Source of the DNA: Campylobacter estrildidarum
Lineage (GTDB): Bacteria; Campylobacterota; Campylobacteria; Campylobacterales; Campylobacteraceae
DNA: 64,000 nt
Assembly: GCF_005406205.1 (NCBI RefSeq)
Contig: NZ_NXLZ01000010.1
Span: forward strand, 1-64,000
Direction of reading: 5' to 3'
The position numbers and the translations under genes are program-made. Positions 1 through 9,700 of the stretch are shown one piece after another. The notes under the pieces were generated by a model. The model did no database searches. It was not told the origin of the DNA and was given only the letters and a program-made list of their open reading frames with translations. Position 1 is the first letter of the stretch, and each line of letters opens with the position of its first letter.

Positions 1-582
1 ATCAAATTTATTTTCAAGAAGTTTTTTTATGAGTTCATTTCTTATATTATCATCTTTATAAGTTTCTTTGTTTTTACTTTCTGCTTGGATGGGTTTGAAA
101 TTTATTACTTCTTGATCTTTTTGTTGATTATATTGTTTTTGTATAGCTTGCATTTCTTGCTGAATATCTTTTCTGCTTTGCTCGGCAATTTCACCAGATC
201 TAGCTTCGTGTTTGGCTTGAAGATCTAACCATTTCTGTTTAAATTCTTCTACACTCATACTTGTGTGATAAATTTTTACATATTCTTTTTGTAAGTCTTC
301 ATCCAACCAATACTCTGAAGCTCTATTTTTATCTTTAAAATCTTCAATTTCTTTGAAATCTTCTTGACTGAATTTACCCTTTAAAATCTGATCTTGTATA
401 GAGCCTTTAAGAATAGGAATTCCTTTTGCAAGTTCATCATAATAATCTTCGTAACTTTTAAGAAGCTGATTTAAATTTGCAACATTATTTTTAGATTGAG
501 CGATATTTTTATCGTTCAATTCCCTATTATTACTAACTATACTTATTCCAAAAATGTTTAATTTTGAACCAATAGTATTCAT
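1..582 (-). CDS. hypothetical protein, 3' end outside window
   Basis: An open frame of 194 codons runs from an ATG at 582 off the left edge without a stop. A strong Shine-Dalgarno (AGGAGG) lies a few bases upstream of the ATG. The visible product begins MNTIGSKLNIFGISIVSNN and is hydrophilic, rich in Lys, Glu and Gln, with long helical stretches likely to form coiled coil and no signal peptide or membrane segment. I do not recognise a domain. It lies downstream of the mraY-murD pair on the same strand but 135 bases away, with a possible flagellar-type promoter between, so it may belong to the sigma-28 class of flagellar co-expressed genes. That idea is inference only. Confidence 0.75.
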   Translation of the reverse strand, partial: MNTIGSKLNIFGISIVSNNRELNDKNIAQSKNNVANLNQLLKSYEDYYDELAKGIPILKGSIQDQILKGKFSQEDFKEIEDFKDKNRASEYWLDEDLQKEYVKIYHTSMSVEEFKQKWLDLQAKHEARSGEIAEQSRKDIQQEMQAIQKQYNQQKDQEVINFKPIQAESKNKETYKDDNIRNELIKKLLENKFD

Positions 583-584
583 TT

Positions 585-650
585 TTACCTCCTAGGATAC
601 CAACCGCCAAGAGTGCTTTTATATTTATTTGCCATTTTCTTGATTGTCAT
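585..650 (-). CDS. possible 21-codon leader ORF
   Basis: A short frame encodes MTIKKMANKYKSTLGGWYPR plus a final Arg. Its stop codon TAA overlaps the AGGAGG Shine-Dalgarno of the next gene and ends two bases before that gene's ATG, an arrangement typical of translational coupling. There is no clear ribosome site of its own. It could be a real small protein, a leader peptide or chance. Confidence 0.3.
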   Translation of the reverse strand: MTIKKMANKYKSTLGGWYPRR

Positions 651-663
651 AATTATTATTTAG

Positions 664-696
664 CATTTAATATCGACAAAATACAAATTTTTATTA
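664..696 (-). promoter_or_regulatory. candidate sigma-28 (FliA) promoter
   Basis: On the minus strand CGATAT (675 to 670) matches the -10 element of Campylobacter sigma-28 promoters as I recall it (CGATWT). A TAAA lies 14 bases upstream (693 to 690). It would transcribe the small ORF and the hypothetical gene to its left. This is a short motif in AT-rich DNA, so support is weak. Confidence 0.3.
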
Positions 697-716
697 ATAT
701 CAATAAAATATAAAAA

Positions 717-1925
717 TTAAATTTTACTAATACATTCTTTAAAGGTTTTTCCGCGTTCTATATAAGAACTAAATTGATCTAAACTAGCACAAGCTGGGCT
801 TAAAAGAGCGACTTCATTTTTTTGAAGAACTTTTGAAATTTCTTCTACAGCTTTGCTTAATATTTCACATTTAATTATTTTTATATCAGCATTTTTAGCA
901 TAATCAAGCATTTTTTGCGTGCTTATGCCTATAGCATAAAGCGTAATGTCAAATTTTTTCATAAATTCAAATAAAGTACTTAAATCAACCCCTTTATCAT
1001 CTCCGCCGATGATTAAGTGAATTTTCTTATCTTTATAACGATTTAATGCTGCCATAACAGCACTTTCATTGGTTGCTTTCGTATCATTTACCCAAAGTCT
1101 TCCCTGAGTATCAAACAATTCTTCTAATTTATTTTTTTCAAGAACAAATTGATTTAAAAGATCATAACTTAAAGTATCTAGTAAAATTTTTTCTATAGTT
1201 AAGGCCATAACAGCATCAAGCAAAAAAGGACTTTTAAAAGAAATTTTATTTATATCGATACCGAATTTGCTTGCTAGATCTTTTTCATCTTCATAAGCAA
1301 TGATATAAGCTTTAGTAGGGGTTTTTTCATAAATTTTTGGCAAAATCACTACATCACATTCATTCATTCTTTCTAAAACACTAAGTTTATCTTTAACATA
1401 ATTTTCAAAATTGCCATGCCATGAAAGATGATCTGCACTGATTGGCAAAAGAGCGTAAATTTCAGGTTTTGCAGTGTGGGTATAATGAAGAGTAAAAGAT
1501 GAAGTTTCAAGCACCCAAAGCTTAGAATGAGCATCAAGTTCAGCCAAAGGAATACCAACATTTCCTCCCATAATAGCTCCTATGCGTGATAATAAATGTG
1601 TTATCATTTGTGTAGTTGTTGTTTTTCCATTGGTGCCACTAATCCAAACAGATCTTGGCATAGCATCATAAAAAAAATCATATTCACTTTGTAGATTTTT
1701 TGCCTTTTTGATTAATGTATGATTAGGTGGAAAACCTGGGCTTGGAATTTCAAGATCGCTTAATTTTTCATCAAATTCTTTAGGATTTAAAAGATAATTT
1801 CCAAATTCATCTTGAGTTGTGCTTTGAAATTGATCATCATAAATATGAAAAATACCAAATTTATCGCTAAGATTTTTTGCTATAGCACGTGTTGTTTTTC
1901 CATATCCAAAAAGAGAAATTTTCAT
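717..1925 (-). CDS. murD: UDP-N-acetylmuramoylalanine--D-glutamate ligase MurD
   Basis: MurD adds D-glutamate to UDP-MurNAc-L-Ala in the cytoplasm, using ATP, during peptidoglycan precursor synthesis. The Mur ligase ATP loop GTNGKTTT is at about residues 97-104, followed by a conserved NxGxP segment and a C-terminal ligase domain with IIGGDDKG. I chose the ATG at 1925 ([12 protein letters not shown], a Rossmann-like N-terminus) rather than an upstream in-frame start inside mraY. At 402 residues it is shorter than the approximately 440 common in other bacteria. The start overlaps the mraY stop by one base (TAATG), so the two are translationally coupled. Confidence 0.95.
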   Translation of the reverse strand: MKISLFGYGKTTRAIAKNLSDKFGIFHIYDDQFQSTTQDEFGNYLLNPKEFDEKLSDLEIPSPGFPPNHTLIKKAKNLQSEYDFFYDAMPRSVWISGTNGKTTTTQMITHLLSRIGAIMGGNVGIPLAELDAHSKLWVLETSSFTLHYTHTAKPEIYALLPISADHLSWHGNFENYVKDKLSVLERMNECDVVILPKIYEKTPTKAYIIAYEDEKDLASKFGIDINKISFKSPFLLDAVMALTIEKILLDTLSYDLLNQFVLEKNKLEELFDTQGRLWVNDTKATNESAVMAALNRYKDKKIHLIIGGDDKGVDLSTLFEFMKKFDITLYAIGISTQKMLDYAKNADIKIIKCEILSKAVEEISKVLQKNEVALLSPACASLDQFSSYIERGKTFKECISKI

Positions 1926-2986
1926 TAGCGTAACTTTATAGATGCGAGTGCGAGTAAATTTGAAAGAAAGGCTATCATCCAAAAACGCACTATGATTTTA
2001 TTTTCTACCCATCCTACTTTTTCAAAGTGGTGATGAATGGGTGCCATTTTAAAAACTCTTTTATTGAAAATTTTAAAACTTCCTACTTGCAGAATAACTG
2101 AAATGGTTTCAAGGACAAAAACAAAACCTATAAGTAAGAGTAGAACTTCATTTTTGCTAATAATAGCTAAAAAGCCTATAAATCCTCCAATAGCTAAACT
2201 TCCGCTATCTCCCATAAAAACTTGAGCAGGATAGCAGTTATACCATAAAAATCCCATTAAAGATCCAATTAGTGCGGCACAGATAATCGTTACCTCTCCT
2301 AGGCCTTGAATTTTTGGTAAAAGCAAGTATTCGCTATAATTGAAATTTCCACTAAGATATAAAAATATCCCTAAAGTTGATAAAGAAAAAATGCTAGGTA
2401 CTGTAGCTAATCCATCAAGCCCATCAGTTAAATTTACAGCATTAGAACTCGATATTAATACCAAAATCCAAAAGAAAAGTGCAAAAATTTCCATATTAAA
2501 AAGAGGATATTTATAAAACGGAATATAAAATTCAGTATTAAATTGAGAACTAAAATATAAAGGTAAAATGCAAACAAAACTAGCACCAATTTGGGCTATA
2601 AGTTTCATTTTTGGACTAAGTCCTGAGTGATTATCTTTTTTTAAAACTTTGCCAAGATCATCAACAAGGCCAATAAGACAAAAAAGAGTAAGACAAAGTA
2701 AAGCACTTATAGCAAAAATATTTTCATATCTTATACATAATAAACTTGCTAAAAGAGCGCAAAATATAAATACAAGACCACCCATAGTCGGAGTGTGTGA
2801 TTTTACCTTGTGGTTTTCAGGGGCATATTCATAAATAGGTTGATTAGCGTTTTTAGCTTTTGCCCAAGCTATAAATTTAGGCATTAAAAATAAAGATAAA
2901 CATAAAGCGATAAAAAACGCAAAGCCAGCACGCACACTAATATAAGTAAAAAAAGCATAATTGCTTAAATCAGAAAGATAATACAA
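1925..2986 (-). CDS. mraY: phospho-N-acetylmuramoyl-pentapeptide transferase MraY
   Basis: MraY transfers phospho-MurNAc-pentapeptide to undecaprenyl phosphate at the inner membrane, forming lipid I. The 353-residue product has about ten hydrophobic segments. It shows the family motifs: an early DDLGK loop, [10 protein letters not shown] near the middle, and the HHHFEKVGW loop near the C-terminus. Translation appears to start at a TTG at 2984-2986. The stop overlaps the murD start, giving an mraY-murD operon that diverges from gpmI across an 80-base AT-rich gap. Confidence 0.96.
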   Translation of the reverse strand: MYYLSDLSNYAFFTYISVRAGFAFFIALCLSLFLMPKFIAWAKAKNANQPIYEYAPENHKVKSHTPTMGGLVFIFCALLASLLCIRYENIFAISALLCLTLFCLIGLVDDLGKVLKKDNHSGLSPKMKLIAQIGASFVCILPLYFSSQFNTEFYIPFYKYPLFNMEIFALFFWILVLISSSNAVNLTDGLDGLATVPSIFSLSTLGIFLYLSGNFNYSEYLLLPKIQGLGEVTIICAALIGSLMGFLWYNCYPAQVFMGDSGSLAIGGFIGFLAIISKNEVLLLLIGFVFVLETISVILQVGSFKIFNKRVFKMAPIHHHFEKVGWVENKIIVRFWMIAFLSNLLALASIKLR

Positions 2987-3065
2987 ATTGAACCTTCTTT
3001 TTGGTTTTTAAAAGTTTAATTTTATTAAAATGTAGCCAAAAAAATTCTTATAAAAGATTAAAAAA

Positions 3066-4544
3066 ATGAAACAAAAATGTATTTTAGTCATTACAGATGG
3101 AATAGGTTTTAATCAAGATAAAAAATTTAATGCTTTTGAAGCAGCAAAAAAACCTACTTATGAAAAGCTTTTTAAAGAAGTGCCTTATTCTCTATTAAAA
3201 ACCAGTGGTTTGGCAGTGGGATTGCCTGAAGGTCAAATGGGAAATAGCGAAGTGGGGCATATGTGTATAGGCAGCGGACAAATTATTTATCAGAATTTGG
3301 TGCGAATCAATCAAGCGGCTGAAAGTGGAGAACTTAAAAACAATTTTAATTTGAAAAAACTGTTAGCAAAATGTAAAAGAATTCATATTATAGGCCTTTA
3401 TAGCAATGGTGGAGTGCATTCTATGGATACGCATTTTAATACCTTGCTTGAAATTTGTACTAAAAATGGCAATGAAGTTTTTGTGCATGCAATTACTGAT
3501 GGACGCGATGTAGATCCAAAAAGTGCTTTGGGTTTTATAAAAAATTTACAAGTGTATTGTAAAAAACTTGGAGCTTGTTTTGCTACACTATGCGGCCGCT
3601 TTTATGCAATGGATAGAGATAAGCGTTGGGATAGAATAGAAGAATATTATAAATGTTTAATGGGGCAAGGTAAGAGTGTTGCTGATTTTGCTGAATATAT
3701 AGAGCAATCATATAAAGATCAAATAACAGATGAATTTATAAAAGCGATAAAACATAAGGATTATAAAGGGATGGATGAGAATGATGGGTTGATTTTCATT
3801 AATTTTAGAAACGATAGAATGAAACAACTTGTTGAGGCGCTAAATTTTCAAGATTTTAAAGAATTTAAACGAGATAAAATTTTTCAAAATTTATTAACTA
3901 TGAGTGTTTATGATGATCGTTTTGATATCCCTGTAATTTTTCAAAAAGAAAAAATTCAAAATACTTTGCCAGAAATAATTTCTAAAGCAGGATTAACTCA
4001 ACTTCATACAGCTGAAACAGAAAAATATGCCCATGTTACCTTTTTCTTTAATGGCGGTAAAGAGGAATTGCTAGAAAATGAAACAAGAATATTAATACCA
4101 AGCCCCAAAGTAAAAACTTATGATGAAGTACCAAAAATGAGTGCTTTTAAAGTATGTGATATTGTGAAAAAAGGAATAGATAAGGGTGAAGATTTTATCG
4201 TTGTTAATTTTGCAAATGGGGATATGGTAGGGCATACAGGCAATTTTAATGCAGCCACTAAAGCTGTAGAGGTGGTGGATACTTGTTTGGGTGAAGTGAT
4301 CGAATACGCTAGAAAAAATGATTACGCTTTTATTATTACAAGTGATCATGGAAATTGTGAGGCTATGCAGGATGAAAAAGGAAATTTGTTGACCAATCAT
4401 ACCACTTTTGATGTTTTTGTATTTGTAGAGGCAAAAGGGGTGAAAAAAATTAAAGAAAATATGGGACTTAGCAATATAGCTGCAAGTGTTTTAAAAATTT
4501 TAGGTTTAGAAATTCCAAAAGAAATGAATGAAGCTTTGTTTTAG
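3066..4544 (+). CDS. gpmI: 2,3-bisphosphoglycerate-independent phosphoglycerate mutase
   Basis: This enzyme interconverts 3- and 2-phosphoglycerate in lower glycolysis and gluconeogenesis. It is the metal-dependent, cofactor-independent type. The N-terminus has the metal-binding LVITDGIG, the nucleophile Ser is in GNSEVGHM at about residue 60, and the C-terminal metal site includes NGDMVGHTG and TSDHGNCE. Its 492 residues are normal for the family. It faces away from mraY. Campylobacter relies on gluconeogenesis, so the gene is expected to be essential or nearly so. Confidence 0.96.
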   Translation: MKQKCILVITDGIGFNQDKKFNAFEAAKKPTYEKLFKEVPYSLLKTSGLAVGLPEGQMGNSEVGHMCIGSGQIIYQNLVRINQAAESGELKNNFNLKKLLAKCKRIHIIGLYSNGGVHSMDTHFNTLLEICTKNGNEVFVHAITDGRDVDPKSALGFIKNLQVYCKKLGACFATLCGRFYAMDRDKRWDRIEEYYKCLMGQGKSVADFAEYIEQSYKDQITDEFIKAIKHKDYKGMDENDGLIFINFRNDRMKQLVEALNFQDFKEFKRDKIFQNLLTMSVYDDRFDIPVIFQKEKIQNTLPEIISKAGLTQLHTAETEKYAHVTFFFNGGKEELLENETRILIPSPKVKTYDEVPKMSAFKVCDIVKKGIDKGEDFIVVNFANGDMVGHTGNFNAATKAVEVVDTCLGEVIEYARKNDYAFIITSDHGNCEAMQDEKGNLLTNHTTFDVFVFVEAKGVKKIKENMGLSNIAASVLKILGLEIPKEMNEALF

Positions 4545-4624
4545 TTTATTTGCTTTTTCCTTTTTAAATTTGTTAAAATTCTAAACATTTTTTTTAAAGA
4601 TTAATTTTTGATAAGGATTAAAGT

Positions 4625-5368
4625 ATGAAATTCAGTGGAAAAAATGTTTTAGTAACAGGCGCAAGCAAGGGTATAGGTGCTTCTATTGCAAAAATTTTAG
4701 CGGGATTTGGACTTAAAGTATGGATTAATTATCGTTCGAAACCAGAACTCGCAGATGCTTTAAAAGATGAGATTATTTCAAAAGGTGGCAATGCTGCAGT
4801 GATTAAATTCGATGCAAGTAAAGAAGATGAATTTGAGAATGCTATCAAGACTATATTGGAAAGCGATGGTGAGCTTAGTTATCTTGTAAATAATGCAGGT
4901 ATAACCAATGATAAATTAGCTTTAAGAATGAAAATAGAAGATTTTAGTTCTGTTGTAGATACAAATTTAACTTCAGCATTTTTAGGCTGCAGAGAGGCTT
5001 TAAAAACTATGAGTAAAAAGCGTTTTGGTGCTGTGGTAAATATAGCTTCTATCGTTGGAGAAATGGGTAATACAGGACAAGTTAATTACTCAGCAAGTAA
5101 AGGTGGAATGATAGCTATGACGAAATCTTTTGCCAAAGAAGGAGCTAGTAGAAATCTACGTTTTAATTGCGTAACTCCAGGTTTTATCAAAAGCGATATG
5201 ACTGAAGTTTTAAGCGAAGAGATCAAACAAATGTATCAAGATAGTATTCCTTTGAAACGCTTTGCAGAGCCCGAAGAAGTAGCTAATTGTGTTGCGTTTT
5301 TATTGAGCGATTATTCTTCTTATATTACTGGAGATGTGCTTAGAATCAATGGTGGCTTATATATGTAA
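4625..5368 (+). CDS. fabG: 3-oxoacyl-ACP reductase FabG
   Basis: FabG performs the NADPH-dependent reduction of 3-oxoacyl-ACP in fatty-acid elongation. It is a 247-residue short-chain dehydrogenase with the cofactor motif TGASKGIG near the N-terminus, NNAG at about residue 90, and the catalytic Ser-Tyr-Lys set (Ser in NIAS, then YSASKGG). The C-terminus GDVLRINGGLYM is typical of FabG. acpP, fabF and accA follow about 1.2 kb downstream, so this is a fatty-acid cluster interrupted by unrelated genes. A Shine-Dalgarno AAGGA precedes the ATG. Confidence 0.95.
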   Translation: MKFSGKNVLVTGASKGIGASIAKILAGFGLKVWINYRSKPELADALKDEIISKGGNAAVIKFDASKEDEFENAIKTILESDGELSYLVNNAGITNDKLALRMKIEDFSSVVDTNLTSAFLGCREALKTMSKKRFGAVVNIASIVGEMGNTGQVNYSASKGGMIAMTKSFAKEGASRNLRFNCVTPGFIKSDMTEVLSEEIKQMYQDSIPLKRFAEPEEVANCVAFLLSDYSSYITGDVLRINGGLYM

Positions 5369-5378
5369 GGATGATTGT

Positions 5379-5786
5379 ATGGATTTAAAAGAAATAGCAC
5401 AATTTTTAGACGATAATGCACCTGCCTTTTTAGCAACTTTGGGAACTTGCGGTAATCCTAGAGTTCGTCCTATACAAAGTCCACTTTTAGTTGGAGATAG
5501 AATTTATTTTTGTACTTCAAATACAAAAGGACTCTTTAAGCATATACAAAATTACAATGGGATTGAATTTTGTTCTTGCTCCAAAGAAGGGACTTTTCTA
5601 AGACTTAGAGCTAATGCGATTTTTGAACCTAATTTAGAAGTTAAGAGAAAAATGTTTGAAAAATATCCTTATTTAAAAAATTTATACGATACTCCAGAGA
5701 ATTCAAAATTTGAAGTATTTTATCTTGATAATTTGAGTGCTAGAATGCAATTTAATAATGGAGAGTTTAAACTTTTTAAGGCTTAA
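5379..5786 (+). CDS. pyridoxamine 5'-phosphate oxidase-like flavin-binding protein
   Basis: The 135-residue product has the split-barrel pattern of the PNPOx-like family: an N-terminal helix followed by FLATLGTCGNPRVRP and then strands with DRIYFCTSNTKG. Such proteins usually bind FMN or a related cofactor, and the substrate cannot be told from sequence. I chose the ATG at 5379, which has AAGGA upstream, over a longer frame that would overlap fabG. It sits just after fabG and just before a hairpin terminator shared with the convergent tenA remnant. In reference C. jejuni I recall the mfr/sdh genes following here; they are absent. Confidence 0.75.
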   Translation: MDLKEIAQFLDDNAPAFLATLGTCGNPRVRPIQSPLLVGDRIYFCTSNTKGLFKHIQNYNGIEFCSCSKEGTFLRLRANAIFEPNLEVKRKMFEKYPYLKNLYDTPENSKFEVFYLDNLSARMQFNNGEFKLFKA

Positions 5787-5807
5787 AGCAAGAAAATCTT
5801 GCTTTAA
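5783..5807. terminator. bidirectional hairpin terminator
   Basis: A perfect 11-bp inverted repeat (arms 5783-5793 and 5797-5807, TTAAAGCAAGA and its complement) with an AAA loop lies between two convergent genes. A/T runs on both sides let it serve both strands. Confidence 0.8.
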
Positions 5808-6468
5808 ATATTTACTTCCATTTTTAAGGCGTGTTCCCAAAAGGCAACTTCTAAGCGAACGACATTGTGAAAGATTTTACTCAGTTTGTTAAATTTTTCT
5901 TCTGATATTTGTTTAGTATAAGAATTTACAAAATCTTCAAATTCTTTTACTGTTGCTTGAAATTCTTGACTCGAATAGGTTAAAATCCATTCTTTATAGA
6001 TATGATTTTGTAATTTTTCTTTTGATATATTTTTATAAATTTCATTTCCTATATATCCATAACCTATCGCACAAGCACTAAGAGCGATTAACATATCTAA
6101 AAAATCTCCGTTTTTTCCAACGCCTAATATGTATCGTGAATAAGCAATATTAACAAGACTTTCATCTTTTTCATTAAAATTATTTGTGTTGATACCTAGA
6201 TCTAAGATGCTTTTATGAAGTTCCAATTCACCCTCTAGAGTGTAATTTTGAAATTTAATAGCAAAATGTAATTCTTCAATTGAATTTGCATTCAAGGCAA
6301 GTCTTGCATAGCATTCGAGTAATTAATAAGATATATATAATCTTGTTTTAAATAAAAAAGAAACTGATCTTTACTTAAAGTTTCATTTTCAAGTTGTTTT
6401 ATAAAATTATGCTGTATATATTCCTTCCAAATTTTTGAGTTTTCTTTAACAAGTCTTTGAAAAAGCAT
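5804..6468 (-). pseudogene. tenA: tenA (thiaminase II family) with one-base frameshift
   Basis: TenA-type enzymes hydrolyse aminopyrimidines during thiamin salvage. Reading from an ATG at 6468 gives a TenA N-terminus (MLFQRLVKENSKIWKEYIQ) that runs to NYS near 6316 and then hits a stop. The remaining 163 codons continue in another frame with the family signature ACAIGYGYIG, including the catalytic-type Cys. Adding one G at TCGAA (about 6316) restores a single frame through ECYARLALNANS. The gene is therefore disrupted by a single-base deletion, unless this is a sequencing error. The broken thiC in the same window supports real pathway decay. Confidence 0.85.
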
Positions 6469-6591
6469 ATTTTTTTACTCCTACATTTTTAATATACTTT
6501 TTAAAGTGTAGCTAAAAACTATAAATATTTTAAGTTTTTTTATAGTAAAATACGCTCTATTTTTATATATTTTATTTTTAAGGAGATACAA

Positions 6592-6825
6592 ATGGCAACA
6601 TTTGATGATGTAAAAGCAGTAGTAGTTGAGCAATTAAGTATTGATGCAGATACAGTTAAAATGGAATCAAAAATTATTGAAGATTTGGGCGCAGATTCTT
6701 TAGACGTAGTTGAATTAATTATGGCTTTAGAGGAAAAATTCGAAGTTGAAATTCCAGATAGTGATGCTGAAAAACTTATTAAAATTGAAGATGTTGTAAA
6801 TTATATTGATAATCTTAAAAAATAA
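6592..6825 (+). CDS. acpP: acyl carrier protein
   Basis: This small acidic protein of 77 residues carries acyl chains on a 4'-phosphopantetheine arm. The attachment serine is in the invariant [16 protein letters not shown] motif, about residue 36. AAGGAG lies just upstream of the ATG. It is followed 32 bases later by fabF and then accA, which fits an acpP-fabF-accA operon for fatty-acid synthesis. Confidence 0.98.
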   Translation: MATFDDVKAVVVEQLSIDADTVKMESKIIEDLGADSLDVVELIMALEEKFEVEIPDSDAEKLIKIEDVVNYIDNLKK

Positions 6826-6857
6826 TTTTTTTAATTAACTTTACAAGGAGTTTATTC

Positions 6858-8072
6858 TTGAAAAGAGTCGTGGTTACGGGCATTGGAATGATTAATGCTC
6901 TTGGTTTAGATAAAGAAAGTTCTTTTAAAGCTATTTGTGAGGGTAAGAGTGGAGTAAAAAAGATTACTCTTTTTGATACTACAGATTTTCCAGTCCAAAT
7001 AGCTGCAGAGATTACGGATTTTGATCCTTTAGAGATTGTAGATCCTAAAGAAGCAAAAAAAATAGATCGTTTTATTCAGTTGGGTATAAAAGCTGCTAGA
7101 GAGGCGATGCAAGATGCTAATTTTAAAGATAATTTTAATCAAGAAGAATTTGGCGTCGTATCTGCTGCTGGAATAGGAGGCTTACCTAATATAGAAAAAA
7201 ATTCGATCATCTGTTCTGAACGCGGACCACGAAAGATTTCTCCGTTTTTTATTCCTTCAGCTTTAGTTAATATGTTAGGCGGTTTAATTTCAATTGAGCA
7301 TAAGCTCAAAGGTCCAAATATTTCTTGTGTGACTGCTTGTGCTGCAGGAACTCATGCAATTGCAGAAGCTTATAAAAGTATAGCTTTAGGTACTGCAAGT
7401 AAAATGCTTGTCATAGGCGCTGAAGCAGCTATTTGTCCTGTAGGTATAGGTGGTTTTGCATCCATGAAAGCATTATCAACTAGAAATGATGAACCAGAAC
7501 GTGCTTCAAGACCTTTTGACAAAGAAAGAGATGGTTTTGTTATGGGAGAAGGTGCAGGCGCTTTGGTTTTTGAGGATTACGAAGAAGCTAAGAAAAGAGG
7601 TGCTACTATTTATGCGGAATTAGTAGGTTTTGGGGAAAGTGCTGATGCACATCATATTACTTCTCCAACTTTAGACGGTCCTTTAAGAGCAATGAAAAAA
7701 GCTTTAAATATGGCCGGAAATCCTAAGGTTGATTACATAAATGCACATGGAACTTCAACTCCGGTTAATGATAGAAATGAAACTGCCGCTATCAAAGAAC
7801 TCTTTGGTGTCAATGTTCCGTTGGTTAGTTCTACAAAAGGACAAACAGGGCATTGTTTAGGAGCTGCAGGAGCTATTGAAGCAGTTATAAGTATAATGGC
7901 TTTAAGGGATGGAGTTGTACCGCCAACTATAAATCAATTTGTAAAAGATGAAGAATGTGATTTAAATTATGTTCCAAATTCTGCTAAAAAAGTGGATTTG
8001 AAAGTTGTAATGAGCAATTCTTTTGGATTTGGTGGCACAAATGGTTGTGTTGTATTTAAAAAAGTAGATTAA
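6858..8072 (+). CDS. fabF: beta-ketoacyl-ACP synthase II FabF
   Basis: FabF condenses malonyl-ACP with a growing acyl-ACP. The Cys-His-His triad is visible: Cys in [10 protein letters not shown] (about residue 163), His in NAHGTSTP and His in [12 protein letters not shown]. The C-terminal NSFGFGGTN loop is present. It starts with TTG preceded by AAGGAG. At 404 residues it is of normal length. It lies between acpP and accA, with a single base separating its stop from the accA start. Confidence 0.97.
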   Translation: MKRVVVTGIGMINALGLDKESSFKAICEGKSGVKKITLFDTTDFPVQIAAEITDFDPLEIVDPKEAKKIDRFIQLGIKAAREAMQDANFKDNFNQEEFGVVSAAGIGGLPNIEKNSIICSERGPRKISPFFIPSALVNMLGGLISIEHKLKGPNISCVTACAAGTHAIAEAYKSIALGTASKMLVIGAEAAICPVGIGGFASMKALSTRNDEPERASRPFDKERDGFVMGEGAGALVFEDYEEAKKRGATIYAELVGFGESADAHHITSPTLDGPLRAMKKALNMAGNPKVDYINAHGTSTPVNDRNETAAIKELFGVNVPLVSSTKGQTGHCLGAAGAIEAVISIMALRDGVVPPTINQFVKDEECDLNYVPNSAKKVDLKVVMSNSFGFGGTNGCVVFKKVD

Positions 8073-8073
8073 T

Positions 8074-9012
8074 ATGGCTTCATATTTAGATTTTGAAAAA
8101 AATATTCAACAGCTTGATGAAGATATTGCTAATGCTCAAATCAAAGCAGATATTGATGCCATTAATATTTTAAGAAAAAATCTTGAAAAAGAAATTATAA
8201 AAACTTATAAAAATTTAAATGATTATGGCCGTTTGCAGCTTGCTCGTCATCCAGATCGACCTTACGCTCTTGATTATATAGAGCTTATATTGCAAGATGC
8301 ATATGAAATTCATGGAGATCGTGCTTTTAGAGATGATCCTGCTATCGTTTGTTTTATGGGGTATTTGGGGGATAAAAAACTTATTGTTATTGGCGAACAA
8401 AAAGGTAGAGGAACTAAAGATAAAATAGCAAGAAATTTTGGAATGCCACATCCTGAAGGTTATCGTAAAGCCTTAAGAGTGGCAAGACTTGCAGAGAAAT
8501 TTCAAATTCCAATTTTATTTTTAATTGATACTCCTGGTGCTTATCCTGGTATAGGAGCCGAAGAAAGAGGTCAAAGCGAAGCTATTGCTAAAAATCTTTA
8601 CGAATTTAGCGATTTAAAAACTCCTACTGTCGCAGTGGTAATTGGAGAAGGTGGAAGCGGAGGAGCTTTGGCTATAGGAGTTGCTGATAAACTTGCTATG
8701 ATGAAAAATTCTGTTTTTTCAGTCATTTCTCCTGAAGGTTGTGCGGCAATACTTTGGAATGATCCGAGTAAGATTGAAGTGGCAACTAAAGCTATGAAAG
8801 TGACAGCTGATGATTTAAAACAGCAGGGTTTAATTGATGATGTCATTGAAGAGCCTATCAATGGTGCACATAGGGATAAAGAAGGTGCAGCTGTTGCTAT
8901 TGCTGAATATGTAAAGAAATCTTTGGACGAATTAGACAAAATAAACCCAAATGAACTTGTCGCTAATCGTATGCAAAAGATTCTTAAGCTTGGAGCTTTT
9001 GCAGAAAGTTAG
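8074..9012 (+). CDS. accA: acetyl-CoA carboxylase carboxyltransferase subunit alpha
   Basis: AccA with AccD forms the carboxyltransferase that makes malonyl-CoA from acetyl-CoA and carboxybiotin. The 312-residue product has the AccA N-terminal helical region, the conserved [12 protein letters not shown] and [10 protein letters not shown] segments, and the glycine-rich [13 protein letters not shown] oxyanion region. It follows fabF by one base, which implies coupling. accD is not in this window. Confidence 0.97.
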   Translation: MASYLDFEKNIQQLDEDIANAQIKADIDAINILRKNLEKEIIKTYKNLNDYGRLQLARHPDRPYALDYIELILQDAYEIHGDRAFRDDPAIVCFMGYLGDKKLIVIGEQKGRGTKDKIARNFGMPHPEGYRKALRVARLAEKFQIPILFLIDTPGAYPGIGAEERGQSEAIAKNLYEFSDLKTPTVAVVIGEGGSGGALAIGVADKLAMMKNSVFSVISPEGCAAILWNDPSKIEVATKAMKVTADDLKQQGLIDDVIEEPINGAHRDKEGAAVAIAEYVKKSLDELDKINPNELVANRMQKILKLGAFAES

Positions 9013-9092
9013 TATAAGATATTGGTTAAAATCAATAATTTCTGATAGTTTTATAATTTTTAATATTTAGAAAATTATTTTTAAGGTTTAAT

Positions 9093-9677
9093 ATGGCATT
9101 TGAAAATTTAAAAGAAATAGCATTTGATAGTTCTGATTATATTAAACCTAAACGTTTTTCTTATCAAAGTAATGGAAAAAATTGCACTTGGGATTTTATA
9201 GAAGTAAAAGACAGTGTGTCTATTCTTGTATATCATAAAGATTTTAAAAGTCTTGTTCTAGTTCGACAATTTCGTATACCGCTTTGGTATCATCAAAAAA
9301 TCAATAATTATAAAGATAAAAACTTAGGTTATACTATAGAACTTTGTTCTGGTCTTGTAGATAAAAATTTATCCATAGAACAAATTGCGAAAGAAGAATG
9401 TATTGAAGAATTAGGTTATGCACCTAAGCATCTTGAAAAAATAAAAGATTTTTACACAGGTTTTGGATCAGGAGTTAGCAAACAAAGCCTTTATTTTGCA
9501 GAGATTGATAAAAGTGATAAAGTTTCTAATGGCGGTGGAATAGAAGATGAGCAAATAGAAACTATTTATGTAAAAATTAGCGAATATGAAAAATTTTCTA
9601 GAAATATTATCCACAATTCTTTACTTGATTTTGCTTATTTATGGTTTTTAAAAGAAAAAATGAAACCCTACTTTTAA
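9093..9677 (+). CDS. NUDIX hydrolase, nucleoside diphosphate sugar type
   Basis: The 194-residue protein carries a NUDIX box around residues 87-110 (GLVDKN then KEECIEELGY); the REUXEE core reads KEECIEE, so the usual Arg is Lys. The N-terminal part and the QFR motif (LVRQFRIPLW) resemble ADP-ribose/UDP-sugar pyrophosphatases of the NUDT14/YffH type. The substrate is inferred. It is separated from accA by 80 bases and is probably a single gene. Confidence 0.8.
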   Translation: MAFENLKEIAFDSSDYIKPKRFSYQSNGKNCTWDFIEVKDSVSILVYHKDFKSLVLVRQFRIPLWYHQKINNYKDKNLGYTIELCSGLVDKNLSIEQIAKEECIEELGYAPKHLEKIKDFYTGFGSGVSKQSLYFAEIDKSDKVSNGGGIEDEQIETIYVKISEYEKFSRNIIHNSLLDFAYLWFLKEKMKPYF

Positions 9678-9700
9678 ATTAAAAGCAGAGTTTCATTATA

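Noticed and set aside
1373-1561. Various antisense open frames inside murD, rpoB, rpoC, fusA and the phage genes
   Set aside because: They lie opposite strongly conserved coding sequence, lack ribosome sites and have no recognisable protein features.
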